Part shown: piece by piece, positions 1 to 9,537 of the stretch | Layout: every line of letters starts with the position of its first letter | How positions within the stretch are numbered: position 1 is the first letter of the stretch | From: UBA961 sp014191195 | Lineage (GTDB): Bacteria > Bacteroidota > Ignavibacteria > Kapaibacteriales > UBA961 | Assembly (NCBI GenBank): GCA_964204605.1 | Contig: OZ123195.1 | Coordinates: 1,798,001 to 1,862,000, forward strand | Length of the DNA: 64,000 nt | Direction of reading: 5' to 3' | The notes under the pieces: generated by a model | The model's input: only the letters and a program-made list of their open reading frames with translations | What the model was told of the DNA's origin: nothing | Databases searched by the model: none | Translations under genes and position numbers: made by a program

Positions 1-940
1 TAGATAACCAATATCGATAATGATTATTATTATACGTAGTATTTAGAGCATTATAATTAATGGTTAATGTTTGTGAGGAATTTGCTACAGTTCCGTCTTT
101 TGCAGTTACTTTAACTACACCTGTACCAGACCTAGTAGGTATTTTAACTTGAATTTGCGCATCATTCCAAGAAACAATATTAGAAGCTATTGCAGATATC
201 CAAGTATTACCACCATCATCAGAATTTTTAAACTCTACATTTGCACTTCCCGAATATGAAGTACCAAAACCTGATCCATTAATAGTAAGTACAGTACCAA
301 TCCCAGCAGACGCAGTTGTTGGATTAATTGAACTAATAGAAGCTGCTAAGGTTTTTTCTCGTTTATCTTGTATAATTGGCTTTATATACTGTTTATATGG
401 AGAACCAGTAAATAAAGATATTTGCTTCAATATTACATTTACAGATTGAATCGGTAAAAATGGATCTGAAATGATTCCTTGAAGATCATATATGATATGG
501 CTTTGGGATCCGGCAAAAGGTATGGTTTGAATGAATTGCGAAGAATGTGGAGATTGTATTTTTACAAAAAATATTCCCTTTGATGCTATCTCTGGATTGA
601 ATCCAGGATAAACCTCGATAGCTCTATCACCTACTATTCCACCTTGAGATATAATGTCGATATGTGTATATGTTGAACCTTTAAAAGTTTGTTGAACCGC
701 TACTGTAAAAGCAGAATAAATCATAGTTTTATCTGTATTCCAATATGATTTTTTTGCTATAACAGTTCCGTCAACAATCACATCAGCCATAGTGCATCTA
801 TCTTTCAAACTTACTGGATATATCAAGCAAGAAGATGAATGGGCTTGTGTTTGACACAGTATAAAAAACAAACAAAAAACACTTAGTATGAAGGTTTGAG
901 ATCTCAAAATAATACTGATAAATGTTATGAAAGTTAACAT
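1..940 (-). CDS. Secreted IPT/TIG-domain protein, 3' end outside the window
   Basis: The minus-strand frame is open from an ATG at 940 to the window edge (313 codons), so the C-terminus is missing. The N-terminus has a long hydrophobic stretch (ILSVFCLFFILCQTQA), which looks like a signal peptide. A conserved-looking segment follows (residues about 50-130: ADVIVDGTV, then VQQTFKGS), of the kind found before protease or beta-sandwich regions in secreted Bacteroidota proteins. An IPT/TIG immunoglobulin-like fold lies at about 215-305 (SSINPTTASAGIGTVLTINGSGFG is the region; key residues are the P-T-x-A-x-x-G and G-x-G-F-G turns). It is probably exported and may be a T9SS client, but the sorting domain would lie outside the window. 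Function unknown; the missing part could hold a matrixin-type protease or a plain adhesin. Confidence 0.7.
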   Translation of the reverse strand, partial: MLTFITFISIILRSQTFILSVFCLFFILCQTQAHSSSCLIYPVSLKDRCTMADVIVDGTVIAKKSYWNTDKTMIYSAFTVAVQQTFKGSTYTHIDIISQGGIVGDRAIEVYPGFNPEIASKGIFFVKIQSPHSSQFIQTIPFAGSQSHIIYDLQGIISDPFLPIQSVNVILKQISLFTGSPYKQYIKPIIQDKREKTLAASISSINPTTASAGIGTVLTINGSGFGTSYSGSANVEFKNSDDGGNTWISAIASNIVSWNDAQIQVKIPTRSGTGVVKVTAKDGTVANSSQTLTINYNALNTTYNNNHYRYWLS

Positions 941-1152
941 GTATTAAATAGTTACATCCACTGAACTAGTGTAAATTACTGTAAAATTTTAATAATCACA
1001 ATAGAAAGTAGAAGTTATCTTTTATTGATATAGACTAAAGATTATTAATCAATAATGAAGTATTTATACATATATATTGCTTGATATTTTTTCAAATATG
1101 CATATTTGCCTTTAGTATGTTTTTTTAATTACTCATAATTGTAAAAAATCCA

Positions 1153-1839
1153 ATGTTTTCTTGGTTATCACTTCCAGCAAATGTGTCGATCATTGATATT
1201 TTAGGTACTAGTATTCCTAATCTTATCTATTTATATGGATTCATAGTAAAAGATATTCTTTGGTTAAGGATTTTAATTATCGTTGGTATGTCAATAGAGA
1301 CAGGGTATCATTTCCGTGATTTACATAGTCCAGAATGGGCAGAAATTGGTTGGTGTTCTTTTTATATTCTTGTAAATGGTTGGCAATTTACGATGCTATA
1401 TAGAGAAAGAAGGAATTTAAAGTTTACAGATGAAGAGCAAGCTATTCATAATAAAGTATTTAAGTCAATGCCTGCTAATGCTTTCAAAAAATTATTGTCT
1501 ATTGCTTCTTGGCAAGAATTACCTAAAGACTACATTCTTATTCAGCAACATACTCATGTAGAACAATTAGCTTTAATCTCAGATGGATTATGCAAAGTTG
1601 TTATTGGTGATAAAGAAGTTGGCTTTGTAAGAAATGGAAATTTTATCGGGGAAATGAGTTTTTTATCTGGGAATGAAACTACTGCTACTGTAACGACAAT
1701 AGATGATACTAGATGTTTAGTTTGGAATAAAGAGCAATTAAAGAAATTGATGAGTACAGACAATGAAGTAGAAATTTCTATGCAAAGTGTATTCAGTAGT
1801 GATTTGCTATCTAAATTAATGGAACAACAAACACATTAA
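1153..1839 (+). CDS. Membrane-anchored cyclic nucleotide-binding (Popeye-like) protein
   Basis: The 228-residue protein has two or three hydrophobic segments in its first 95 residues, then a cytoplasmic cyclic nucleotide-binding domain (about 100-215). The linker R-E-R-R-N-L-K-F followed by an acidic stretch and K-V-F-K-S-M-P joins them. The phosphate-binding-cassette region reads GEMSFLSGNETTATV, where a canonical CNB cassette would have G-E-x-A-x-x-x-x-x-x-R-x-A. The cassette arginine is therefore not in its usual place, as in Popeye-domain proteins, which also have N-terminal membrane helices. There is no HTH, so it is not a Crp-type transcription factor. The likely role is cAMP or other cyclic-nucleotide sensing at the membrane (inferred). 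It is transcribed away from the IPT/TIG gene and its 3' end overlaps the convergent MBL gene by 4 bp. Confidence 0.75.
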   Translation: MFSWLSLPANVSIIDILGTSIPNLIYLYGFIVKDILWLRILIIVGMSIETGYHFRDLHSPEWAEIGWCSFYILVNGWQFTMLYRERRNLKFTDEEQAIHNKVFKSMPANAFKKLLSIASWQELPKDYILIQQHTHVEQLALISDGLCKVVIGDKEVGFVRNGNFIGEMSFLSGNETTATVTTIDDTRCLVWNKEQLKKLMSTDNEVEISMQSVFSSDLLSKLMEQQTH

Positions 1840-2684
1840 TCAAATATATAGCGAAATCCTTGTTGGGCTAAACCTGCAAAATCTTCGACATTTTGCTGTT
1901 GCCAATTATCACCATAATGAACTAACATCAACTTTTGTTTAATTTCTTGTGGCAAGCTCAATAAATCTTGCAATGAGGCATGCACTGGATTAGGGAAAAA
2001 CGATGTATCATGAAACATTATTTCTGATTTATCAGCATACATATCAATAAGTTCCTTATCAAATTTTGTATCACCTGAAAAGAATACTTTATTATCTATA
2101 AATAATCCATGTGTGATAAATGCACTAGAAGCACTTGATGCCTGCTCTGGCACATGATTAGTACCAAATAATTCTATATGAATTCCCTGCCAATCTATTT
2201 CTAATCGTAAACGAGGTTCTCTTTCTAAATATGTTGGACGAAAAATAGTAAAATAATCTTCGAATAATAAAGCATTACCTTCGCTACTCATTTCATTTTG
2301 CTCCATACCTCCACGCAATGAATAATCCCAAAGAATATGTTGATATTCTTTAGAAATGATCATTGATAATTTTGGCTTCCCTATTTGTGGTATTGCTACA
2401 TAGCGATTCCATAAAGCAAGTGATTCGATACCACCGATATGATCGCAATGACTATGTGTAGGTAAAATTGCAGAAATATCACTTAATGTTAATCCTGTTG
2501 AAGCAGGTAAAGCAAATGGTCCTGTTGTGCCAAAGTCAACTAATAAATGAGTATCGCCTTTAATGATGATAAAGTTCGTATTAAAAAGCGTCTGAGAAAA
2601 TGCTCCGCCTACACCAAGGAATACAATTTCCAAGGTGCCATCATTTGTTAACTTTAATGGTTTTATGACAGGTAATATTTTCAA
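1836..2684 (-). CDS. MBL-fold metal-dependent hydrolase (RNase Z-like superfamily)
   Basis: The 282-residue cytoplasmic protein has the metallo-beta-lactamase metal-binding motif H-S-H-C-D-H-I-G-G near residue 77. It also has an F-S-G-D-T-K aspartate motif at about 200 and late histidines (MFHDTSF, LVHYGDN), the order expected for the RNase Z/phosphodiesterase branch of the MBL fold. The substrate cannot be told from sequence. The start is a TTG at 2684: no ATG lies between it and the upstream in-frame stop, and an A/G-rich AAAGAG lies just upstream. Its last 4 bp overlap the end of the convergent Popeye-like gene. It could act on a cyclic nucleotide, which would fit its neighbour, but that is speculation. 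Confidence 0.8.
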   Translation of the reverse strand: MKILPVIKPLKLTNDGTLEIVFLGVGGAFSQTLFNTNFIIIKGDTHLLVDFGTTGPFALPASTGLTLSDISAILPTHSHCDHIGGIESLALWNRYVAIPQIGKPKLSMIISKEYQHILWDYSLRGGMEQNEMSSEGNALLFEDYFTIFRPTYLEREPRLRLEIDWQGIHIELFGTNHVPEQASSASSAFITHGLFIDNKVFFSGDTKFDKELIDMYADKSEIMFHDTSFFPNPVHASLQDLLSLPQEIKQKLMLVHYGDNWQQQNVEDFAGLAQQGFRYIFD

Positions 2685-2877
2685 TGTTAACTCTTTAACT
2701 TTCTTATTTCTACGAATTTCAGCAAATTATTTGTGAACTACACGGAATTATTTACTAAACATCAATAAACTTTAATATTTTCCTCATTTTTCATGCCGTT
2801 TTTGTTTTATTTCTAACAAAATCAATATCATTTATTTCTCGATTTGTTAATCTGAATGCTTCTATATTCAATCTTCG

Positions 2878-2885
2878 TATTTTTG
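2878..2885 (+). promoter_or_regulatory. Possible -7 box of a Bacteroidota-type promoter for guaA
   Basis: TATTTTTG fits the Bacteroidota -7 consensus TAnnTTTG and lies 31 bp before the guaA ATG. The nearest TTTG that could be a -33 element (2843-2846) is 31 bp away, longer than the usual spacing, so support is weak. Confidence 0.25.
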
Positions 2886-2916
2886 CACTTCACTATTCAT
2901 CATTTAGTATCTTTTA

Positions 2917-4461
2917 ATGCAAACAATTATCATTCTAGATTTTGGTTCTCAGGTAACCCAGCTTATAGCTCGTCGAATTAGAGAATCAGGTGTTTATTGC
3001 GAAATTCATCCATATACCATTCAGCAGGATACGCTGCTTTCTTTACAGCCAAAAGGAATTATATTATCTGGCGGCCCATCTAGTGTGTATGCTGATGATG
3101 CGCCAATTCCTCATTTCGACCTTTTTACTTTTGCAGAACAGAATGCCATTCCTGTTTTAGGGATTTGCTATGGCTTACAATTAACTGCATTTATGAATGG
3201 TGGCAGCGTAAATAGATCTTCAAAAAGAGAATTTGGTAGAGCTGAACTTCATATTAGTACTATTGATCCATTATTCGAAGGAATTACAGATCATTCTATT
3301 GTATGGATGAGCCATGGCGATTCTTTAACTTCTTTACCAGAGGGTTTTGAAATTATTGCTCATACGGAGAATGCACCAATTTGTGCAATCAGAAATATTC
3401 ATAGAAATATTCGTGGAGTTCAATTTCATCCAGAAGTTCATCATACAGATGATGGAAAAATCATGCTCAGTAATTTTGTCCATAGGATTTGTGGATGCGA
3501 TGCAGAATGGAGTGCAGATAATGTTATCGAATCTAAATTAAAGTCTATCAAAGAAAAAGTTGGTTCTGGTGGTGTTATTTGTGCCTTGTCTGGTGGGGTT
3601 GATTCTACTGTTGCAGCAGTTTTACTTCATAAAGCAATTGGCGATCAATTACATTGCATTCATGTTGATTCGGGCCTAATGAGAAATAATGAAAGCAATA
3701 CTTTGAAAGATTTATTTGCTAAGCATTTTTCAATGAGCATTGATATTGTAGATGCTTCCGACTTGTTTTTAGGAAGACTAAAAGGCATAAGCGATCCCGA
3801 GCAAAAAAGAAAGATTATTGGTACTACTTTTATAGATGTTTTCGAGAAAGAAGCTAAAACATTTGGTAATGCTAAGTTTTTAGCACAAGGAACTCTGTAT
3901 CCAGATGTTATAGAATCTATTAGTGTTAAAGGACCCTCTGTCACTATTAAGTCTCATCACAATGTTGGTGGCTTACCAGAGCATATGAATCTTGAATTAA
4001 TAGAACCATTCCGCGAATTATTTAAAGATGAAGTAAGAGCTATTGGTAGGGCCTTAGGTGTCCCAGATTGGTTTGTTAATAGACATCCATTCCCTGGCCC
4101 TGGATTAGCAATTCGTGTTTTAGGAGAAATCACCAATCAATCTCTTGATATCTTAAGAAAAGCGGATGAAATTTATCTTGAAGAAATTCGAAATGCTGGC
4201 CTTTATGATGATATTTGGCAAGCTTTTGCTGTTCTATTACCAGTTCGAAGTGTTGGTGTTATGGGTGATGAAAGAACATATGAAAATACCTGCGCTTTAA
4301 GGGCTGTTACAAGTGTAGATGGCATGACGGCCGATTGGTTCCCGATGCCTTATTCTACTTTAGCAATTATAAGCAATCGAATCATTAATGAAGTACGCGG
4401 TATTAATCGCGTTACATATGATATCTCTAGTAAACCACCTGCAACAATTGAGTGGGAATAA
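2917..4461 (+). CDS. guaA: GMP synthase (glutamine-hydrolysing)
   Basis: Converts XMP to GMP using ATP and glutamine, the last step of de novo guanine nucleotide synthesis. The 514-residue protein has the full GuaA layout. A class I glutamine amidotransferase domain spans residues 1-190, with nucleophile cysteine in GICYGLQ and the His-Glu pair in GVQFHPEVHHT. An ATP-pyrophosphatase domain follows with the P-loop motif LSGGVDST (about residue 225). The C-terminal dimerisation domain has RHPFPGPGLAIRV and ends in S-K-P-P-A-T-I-E-W-E, the typical GuaA terminus. Length is normal. The ATG at 2917 begins the conserved I-I-L-D-F-G-S-Q strand; no clear Shine-Dalgarno site precedes it. It appears monocistronic, 33 bp upstream of an unrelated OmpA gene. 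Confidence 0.98.
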   Translation: MQTIIILDFGSQVTQLIARRIRESGVYCEIHPYTIQQDTLLSLQPKGIILSGGPSSVYADDAPIPHFDLFTFAEQNAIPVLGICYGLQLTAFMNGGSVNRSSKREFGRAELHISTIDPLFEGITDHSIVWMSHGDSLTSLPEGFEIIAHTENAPICAIRNIHRNIRGVQFHPEVHHTDDGKIMLSNFVHRICGCDAEWSADNVIESKLKSIKEKVGSGGVICALSGGVDSTVAAVLLHKAIGDQLHCIHVDSGLMRNNESNTLKDLFAKHFSMSIDIVDASDLFLGRLKGISDPEQKRKIIGTTFIDVFEKEAKTFGNAKFLAQGTLYPDVIESISVKGPSVTIKSHHNVGGLPEHMNLELIEPFRELFKDEVRAIGRALGVPDWFVNRHPFPGPGLAIRVLGEITNQSLDILRKADEIYLEEIRNAGLYDDIWQAFAVLLPVRSVGVMGDERTYENTCALRAVTSVDGMTADWFPMPYSTLAIISNRIINEVRGINRVTYDISSKPPATIEWE

Positions 4462-4494
4462 ATCGTAAAGCCTTAGCAACAATGATATAATTAC

Positions 4495-6519
4495 ATGTAT
4501 ACAACTGTTCTCATCTCTGTTTTTTGTTTTCTTTCTATGATCAGAATATCATGGGCACAACAGAGTGAGCAATTGATTACTAAAGGAAAATGGGGTTTCT
4601 TTGGGGATATTCATGTCAATCAACATATAGCTAATTTTGCCTCTTTGCCCAATATTCCAAATTGTTGTCCCAAATTTTCATCAGGGATAAATGAAAGTTT
4701 TGCTGGAACATTTGGAGCTCATCTTCCATTAAGTAATACTATCGTTTTAAGGCCATCTTTTACGATGTGGGATGGAACTTTACGCTATTCAGAATTTACC
4801 AAAGGTGGAATCGGTGGCTCGATCGTGGATGTCGAAATTGGACATTCTATCCAAAATACAATTCGATCTGTGGGTATTGAATGCTTATATATTATTCCAT
4901 TATTTAGATCATTTCAAGCTAGCTTAGGGGCAAGAGCTGATTATATCTATAAGAGTTCATATTATCAACAAGAGGAATTATTACAAACTACTGCTATTGG
5001 TATGTGGAATAATGGCTCTACTATTAGAAATGTATTTTCAGGTGATATTCCCAATGCTCATACTATTGCTTTTGCTCCAAGCGCTGGTTTTCACTATACT
5101 TTTGCAGCAAATTCAGCAAAGACTATCCTGCTATCACCAGAATTCTTAGCTTCTTATAATATCATTCCAAGCATTAAAAACTATCAATGGAATATACTTG
5201 CTTGGCGATTTGGATGCGCTATTACTTTTCATAATGAGAAAAAGATTGATTCACAATCACAATATGACATTAAAAAACAAACTCCTATCGTATCTAAACC
5301 GATCATTCCTGCCTGTGATGCTTTTATAAAAGGAATTGACTCTACTGGTAAACCATTTGATATAAGCACAATCACAATTAAAGAAACAGAAATAAATAGA
5401 CTTCAACCATTGCTTCCTTTTGTTTTTTTTGATGAAGATTCATATATAATTCCGTCTAGATATAGATTATTACAAGAACATGAAGCATCAACATTTGATA
5501 TTAATGGATTGACTTCTCAATCTAAATTAGAAGTATATTGGTCTTTATTAGATATTATAGGTTATCGATTACTAAAAAATCCAACTGCTACAATTACTCT
5601 TACTGGGTGCAATGCACATAAAGGAAATGAAAAAAATAATATTGATGTATCCAGAAAAAGGGCAGAACAAGTAAGATTATATCTGCATACAATTTGGCAT
5701 ATTCCTTTAGAACGATGCTCAATATCTGCAAGGAATTTGCCCAATAATGCTTCTGTTTCACATGCAGGATATGAACAAGATATTACAGATGCTCAGCAAG
5801 AAAACAGACGAGTAGAAATCTCTTCAGATAATTTTTCAATATTAGAACCAGTGCATATTTCTGCGAAAATTGTGACTATCAATCCTGAGTCTATTCTTTA
5901 TTCTTTTCCAGAGCACAATGGAGACTCTATCATCAATAGAAATATAGAACTCAAAACTGACAATGCACAATTAATACAGCAAACTATCTCTGGAAATATT
6001 ACAAACTTTAAAGCACATTTGTCTGGAATAGCTACTCAATTATCTAAGCTAAAAGATGATCATTTGATAAGTACTTTAATAATGTATGATGCACAGCAAG
6101 TGAAATGTAAAACTGGCTTAAGTATTCCAATTAAAAGGATTACCCAAATAGAACATAAGCATAATGATACTATGTATAATGAATATAGTTTGGTTTTATT
6201 TCCTTTTAATGCTTCTGCGATAGAGCAGAACAATAAAAGGATCATTTCTATGATTAAATCGGAGTTGAATCCAGGTGCAAGTATATCGATTTCAGGTTTT
6301 ACAGATAGAGTAGGAGTATATAATCATAATAAGACATTATCCTATAATCGTGCTTTAGCGGTATACAAAGCATTAGATATTACATCTGATATATATTCGA
6401 TTAATCCCATAACAGATATTGTAGGATATGGAGAACAAGATGTTCATGAATTACCCGAGGGACGTCTTTATTGGCGGACAGTTAATATTTTTGTGAAAAA
6501 TCCTCTATCAAAACCATGA
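4495..6519 (+). CDS. Outer-membrane protein with two OmpA-like domains (paralogue A)
   Basis: The 674-residue protein has a signal peptide ending near A-Q-Q, then about 240 residues of beta-strand-rich sequence resembling an outer-membrane barrel, including a conspicuous C-C-P motif (IPNCCPKF). Two OmpA/MotB-type peptidoglycan-binding domains follow, at about 300-445 (FFDEDS, then N-x-x-x-S-x-x-R-A-E, and Q-E-N-R-R-V-E-I) and about 560-670 (FPFNAS, GFTDRVG, R-A-L-A-V). It probably tethers the outer membrane to the cell wall. It is paralogous along its whole length to the protein encoded at 9538-11553. The ATGA overlap with the next gene (lectin protein) predicts translational coupling, so the two are probably made together. 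Confidence 0.85.
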   Translation: MYTTVLISVFCFLSMIRISWAQQSEQLITKGKWGFFGDIHVNQHIANFASLPNIPNCCPKFSSGINESFAGTFGAHLPLSNTIVLRPSFTMWDGTLRYSEFTKGGIGGSIVDVEIGHSIQNTIRSVGIECLYIIPLFRSFQASLGARADYIYKSSYYQQEELLQTTAIGMWNNGSTIRNVFSGDIPNAHTIAFAPSAGFHYTFAANSAKTILLSPEFLASYNIIPSIKNYQWNILAWRFGCAITFHNEKKIDSQSQYDIKKQTPIVSKPIIPACDAFIKGIDSTGKPFDISTITIKETEINRLQPLLPFVFFDEDSYIIPSRYRLLQEHEASTFDINGLTSQSKLEVYWSLLDIIGYRLLKNPTATITLTGCNAHKGNEKNNIDVSRKRAEQVRLYLHTIWHIPLERCSISARNLPNNASVSHAGYEQDITDAQQENRRVEISSDNFSILEPVHISAKIVTINPESILYSFPEHNGDSIINRNIELKTDNAQLIQQTISGNITNFKAHLSGIATQLSKLKDDHLISTLIMYDAQQVKCKTGLSIPIKRITQIEHKHNDTMYNEYSLVLFPFNASAIEQNNKRIISMIKSELNPGASISISGFTDRVGVYNHNKTLSYNRALAVYKALDITSDIYSINPITDIVGYGEQDVHELPEGRLYWRTVNIFVKNPLSKP

Positions 6520-8171
6520 AAAATCTATTCTTCTTATTGCTTTGTCTATTCTGTATTTCTACAGAGCCTACTCTTTATGCTCAAAAAGATATTTTTTTAC
6601 AAGAATTTACAGATTCTACAATGTTCAACTTTGTTGGAACTGCGCAATTATTTAATAAAAGAATCAGACTTACAGAAGCTAAGAATTTTCAAGGTGGTGG
6701 TATTTGGCTAAAAGACAAAAAAAATGTGGCCAATGATTTTGCCATTGAAATTGGTTTCCAAATAACTAATTCGGATTTTTCTGGCGCAGATGGAATAGCA
6801 TTTGTTATTCAGAATACAAGTGCATTTAGTATTGGACAATATGGTGGCGGTATTGGATATTCTTCTATTCCTAATTCCTTAGCTATTGAATTTGACACAT
6901 ATTATAATCCAGAAAGAAATGACCCCAATGATAATCATATAAGCATTCAAAGTAATGGCAAAAATCCCATAAGCGAAAATCATATTTATACATTAGGTAT
7001 GGCTTCTACTATACCCACAATGGAAGATGGAAATCCACATATCTTAAGAATTGAATATGTACAAAAAATCTTTAGTGTTTTTCTTGATGATATGTCTATA
7101 CCCAAAATTAAAGCCTATGTGAATGTTGATTCTTTACTACAATTAGATAATGGAACTGCTTGGCTAGGTTTTACTTCTTCAACAGGTGGTTCTTATGCTA
7201 ATCATGATATTGTCTCTTTTGGCCATTCAAATGGCTTGATTGCCAATGCTGGACAAGACACTACTATCTGTTTTGGAAAAAAAGTGCAGATTGGCCAAAA
7301 TGCTTTTGGTAGAGCTCCATTTTCTTATAAATGGCTGCCTTCTATTGGCTTATCAAATGATACAATTGCGCAACCTTGGGCTTTCCCAAAAACGACAACT
7401 ACATATTGTGTTGAAGTAAAAGATACTTTGGGAAATATAGATAATGATTCTGTTATGATAATTGTAGATACATGCAATGCAGTTATTCAATTTCCGGATA
7501 AAACTGCAAAGTTATTAGACACAGTTTCCTTTCCTGCATTAGTAATTCCAGCTATAAATCTTACTACATTTGACTCTTCACTGTATAGCTATACTGCTTA
7601 TCTTCACTTTCCTTCTACTATTCTTTATCCTTTATCAGCATCGAATGCTAGCATTTCTCATAGTTTTTCAGATAATCGTTTTTCTATTATAGCTAAAGGT
7701 TTGTATAGTCCTCAATGTATAGATACTCTTTTTACTTTATATACTCTTGCTGTATTAGGTAATGATACAAATACAGTTCTGATTATAGATTCAATTCATT
7801 GGGAAGATCGACAAGGTAATATCTTGCCATTGGATATATCATATATTCCTGGATCTTGTACAATCACAGATATATGCAGAGAAGGTGGTGCCCGTTTACT
7901 ATTTCAGAATAATAATAGTTTTACGATACAGCAATCAAGTTCAGCAGATAGATTAATCTTTGATATTAAGAGTGTAGACGATGGACCACATAGCTTTCAA
8001 CTTTACACTATTCAAGGTGAATTGATTGAACAATATTCATGGAAACATGTTTCTTCTGCATCAGAATCTATTGTCTTACATAAGCTTTCATATCCAATAG
8101 GATTTTATACATCAATTATAAAAAGTCCTTTTTCGATCTATTCTTATCCCTTTGTGATAGATCATTATTAA
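6516..8171 (+). CDS. Secreted L-type lectin-domain protein with PKD-like domain
   Basis: The 551-residue protein has a signal peptide (MKNLFFLLLCLFCIS, cut near Y-A-Q). A legume/L-type lectin-like sandwich spans about 25-240: WLKDK, ADGIAFVIQN, and S-L-A-I-E-F-D-T-Y-Y-N with the acidic metal-site residues D and N. A PKD-like domain lies at about 243-318 (NAGQDTTICFG, TTTYCVEVKD), then a cohesin-like/CTD segment. The C-terminus looks like a degenerate T9SS sorting domain (SFQLYTIQGELIEQ). It probably binds glycans at the surface. It starts in a 4-bp ATGA overlap with the upstream OmpA gene, and its stop overlaps that of the convergent serine hydrolase by 4 bp. Confidence 0.8.
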   Translation: MKNLFFLLLCLFCISTEPTLYAQKDIFLQEFTDSTMFNFVGTAQLFNKRIRLTEAKNFQGGGIWLKDKKNVANDFAIEIGFQITNSDFSGADGIAFVIQNTSAFSIGQYGGGIGYSSIPNSLAIEFDTYYNPERNDPNDNHISIQSNGKNPISENHIYTLGMASTIPTMEDGNPHILRIEYVQKIFSVFLDDMSIPKIKAYVNVDSLLQLDNGTAWLGFTSSTGGSYANHDIVSFGHSNGLIANAGQDTTICFGKKVQIGQNAFGRAPFSYKWLPSIGLSNDTIAQPWAFPKTTTTYCVEVKDTLGNIDNDSVMIIVDTCNAVIQFPDKTAKLLDTVSFPALVIPAINLTTFDSSLYSYTAYLHFPSTILYPLSASNASISHSFSDNRFSIIAKGLYSPQCIDTLFTLYTLAVLGNDTNTVLIIDSIHWEDRQGNILPLDISYIPGSCTITDICREGGARLLFQNNNSFTIQQSSSADRLIFDIKSVDDGPHSFQLYTIQGELIEQYSWKHVSSASESIVLHKLSYPIGFYTSIIKSPFSIYSYPFVIDHY

Positions 8172-9484
8172 TGGATAATTGTCAATTTTTGTATATGATG
8201 TTGTTGATCTTTGGATACCATATCAATCATATATAATCCATTAGATAATCCTGTATAATTCCATTCTTCCATTGATTGAGATGATTGAAGCACAGTTCCT
8301 GATAATGAATACACAGTAAATGATTGAACTTTTTCTGAAAAAATGACTGTATTATTCATCTGAACCATCATAGTAGATTCACTATCATTCTGTATACTAG
8401 AGATTCCATCGATACTATTTCGTATAGCTTTTTTTAGTGTTATATATGTTGGTACTGTAACTCTTCCTTCGCTCCAGACAGAAAACACACCTGTAAGATT
8501 TCTTTTCCAATCTATCCATGGTGCAAAACCAAATGCGCCAAGTGAACTAGATTCTAATACTTCATCTGTTGAATAATCAACTATTTCTCTCCAATGTCCT
8601 AAAGCATATCTAGCTTTTCCATCAAGATCCAAGCTTGGATTCAGAATTTTCCATAAAGCAAATGGAGAATACAATATAGGCGCTCCAAATGTTTGATCTT
8701 TTTTCATTTCTGAAATAATTTCTTTACTAATTATCTGCTTATCTGCATGCTTTCCATTATTTATCATCATCTGAAGATATACAGAATACTCTTTAGCATT
8801 AGAAGCAACACTTCCTGCAATTCCTGGGTTTTTGCCGGGTATATACTGTGTAAATTTTAAGCCTAAAGGTGTACTCACATATTTACTAAATAAGCTATTC
8901 CATGCCTGACCTGTTTCTAAAGGAATTACTGATGCAATTTCTGCACATCTTCCTGCAATATGCATTCCCCTTCCGCCATAGGCCATGCTTCCACCTGGTT
9001 TAGTTGCCAAAGGTAAAGCTAGTATTTGCTTCACTGCAGAATCTAAACTAATATCATTATTTCTCAGAATACTATCTTCAAGCCCATTCCCATCTTCTTT
9101 TATCCCACTTGTCATAGAAAACAATTGTCTGATTGTCATCCTTGCTTTATCGCCATCAAGATATGGTAAATATTTTCCTGCCGAATCTTCTAATGTCCAT
9201 ATACCATCTTGCAATAAACCCATTACTACTCCACAAGCAAGCCATTTAGAAGATGATGCAATTGGAACAATTTTATTAACTGTATATGATTTTCCGGGCA
9301 AAGAAAATGATTTAGAATAGATTTCTTTTCCGTCTTTCATAAGAACAAGAGCGCAACCTCCACCATATCCAGCTATATTTTGCAAGGAATCTTGAAGTAT
9401 TTTATCTACCAATGAAAAATCATAGGTTTGAGAATACATATGTGCATTTAAGCAAACACATAATACAGCATATAATACCTTCAT
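8168..9484 (-). CDS. Secreted serine hydrolase, class C beta-lactamase/DD-peptidase family, with T9SS-type C-terminus
   Basis: The 438-residue protein has a signal peptide (cut near Y-S-Q) and a penicillin-binding-protein-like catalytic domain. The nucleophile motif is S-S-S-K (SxxK) in ASSSKWLACGV at about residue 77, followed by conserved R-Q-L-F-S-M-T-S-G-I and YGGRGM. Residues about 360-438 form a beta-sandwich sorting domain (FTVYSLSGTVLQ, GLSNGLYMI). Family members include esterases, D-aminopeptidases and penicillin-insensitive peptidases, so the substrate is not assigned. An AAGGA site lies 7 bp upstream of the ATG at 9484. It is a probable T9SS client on the cell surface. Confidence 0.83.
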   Translation of the reverse strand: MKVLYAVLCVCLNAHMYSQTYDFSLVDKILQDSLQNIAGYGGGCALVLMKDGKEIYSKSFSLPGKSYTVNKIVPIASSSKWLACGVVMGLLQDGIWTLEDSAGKYLPYLDGDKARMTIRQLFSMTSGIKEDGNGLEDSILRNNDISLDSAVKQILALPLATKPGGSMAYGGRGMHIAGRCAEIASVIPLETGQAWNSLFSKYVSTPLGLKFTQYIPGKNPGIAGSVASNAKEYSVYLQMMINNGKHADKQIISKEIISEMKKDQTFGAPILYSPFALWKILNPSLDLDGKARYALGHWREIVDYSTDEVLESSSLGAFGFAPWIDWKRNLTGVFSVWSEGRVTVPTYITLKKAIRNSIDGISSIQNDSESTMMVQMNNTVIFSEKVQSFTVYSLSGTVLQSSQSMEEWNYTGLSNGLYMIDMVSKDQQHHIQKLTIIH

Positions 9485-9537
9485 AAACTATTCCTTAATA
9501 CATAATAATGCTTTAGATATCATGAAGATAAAAATGT

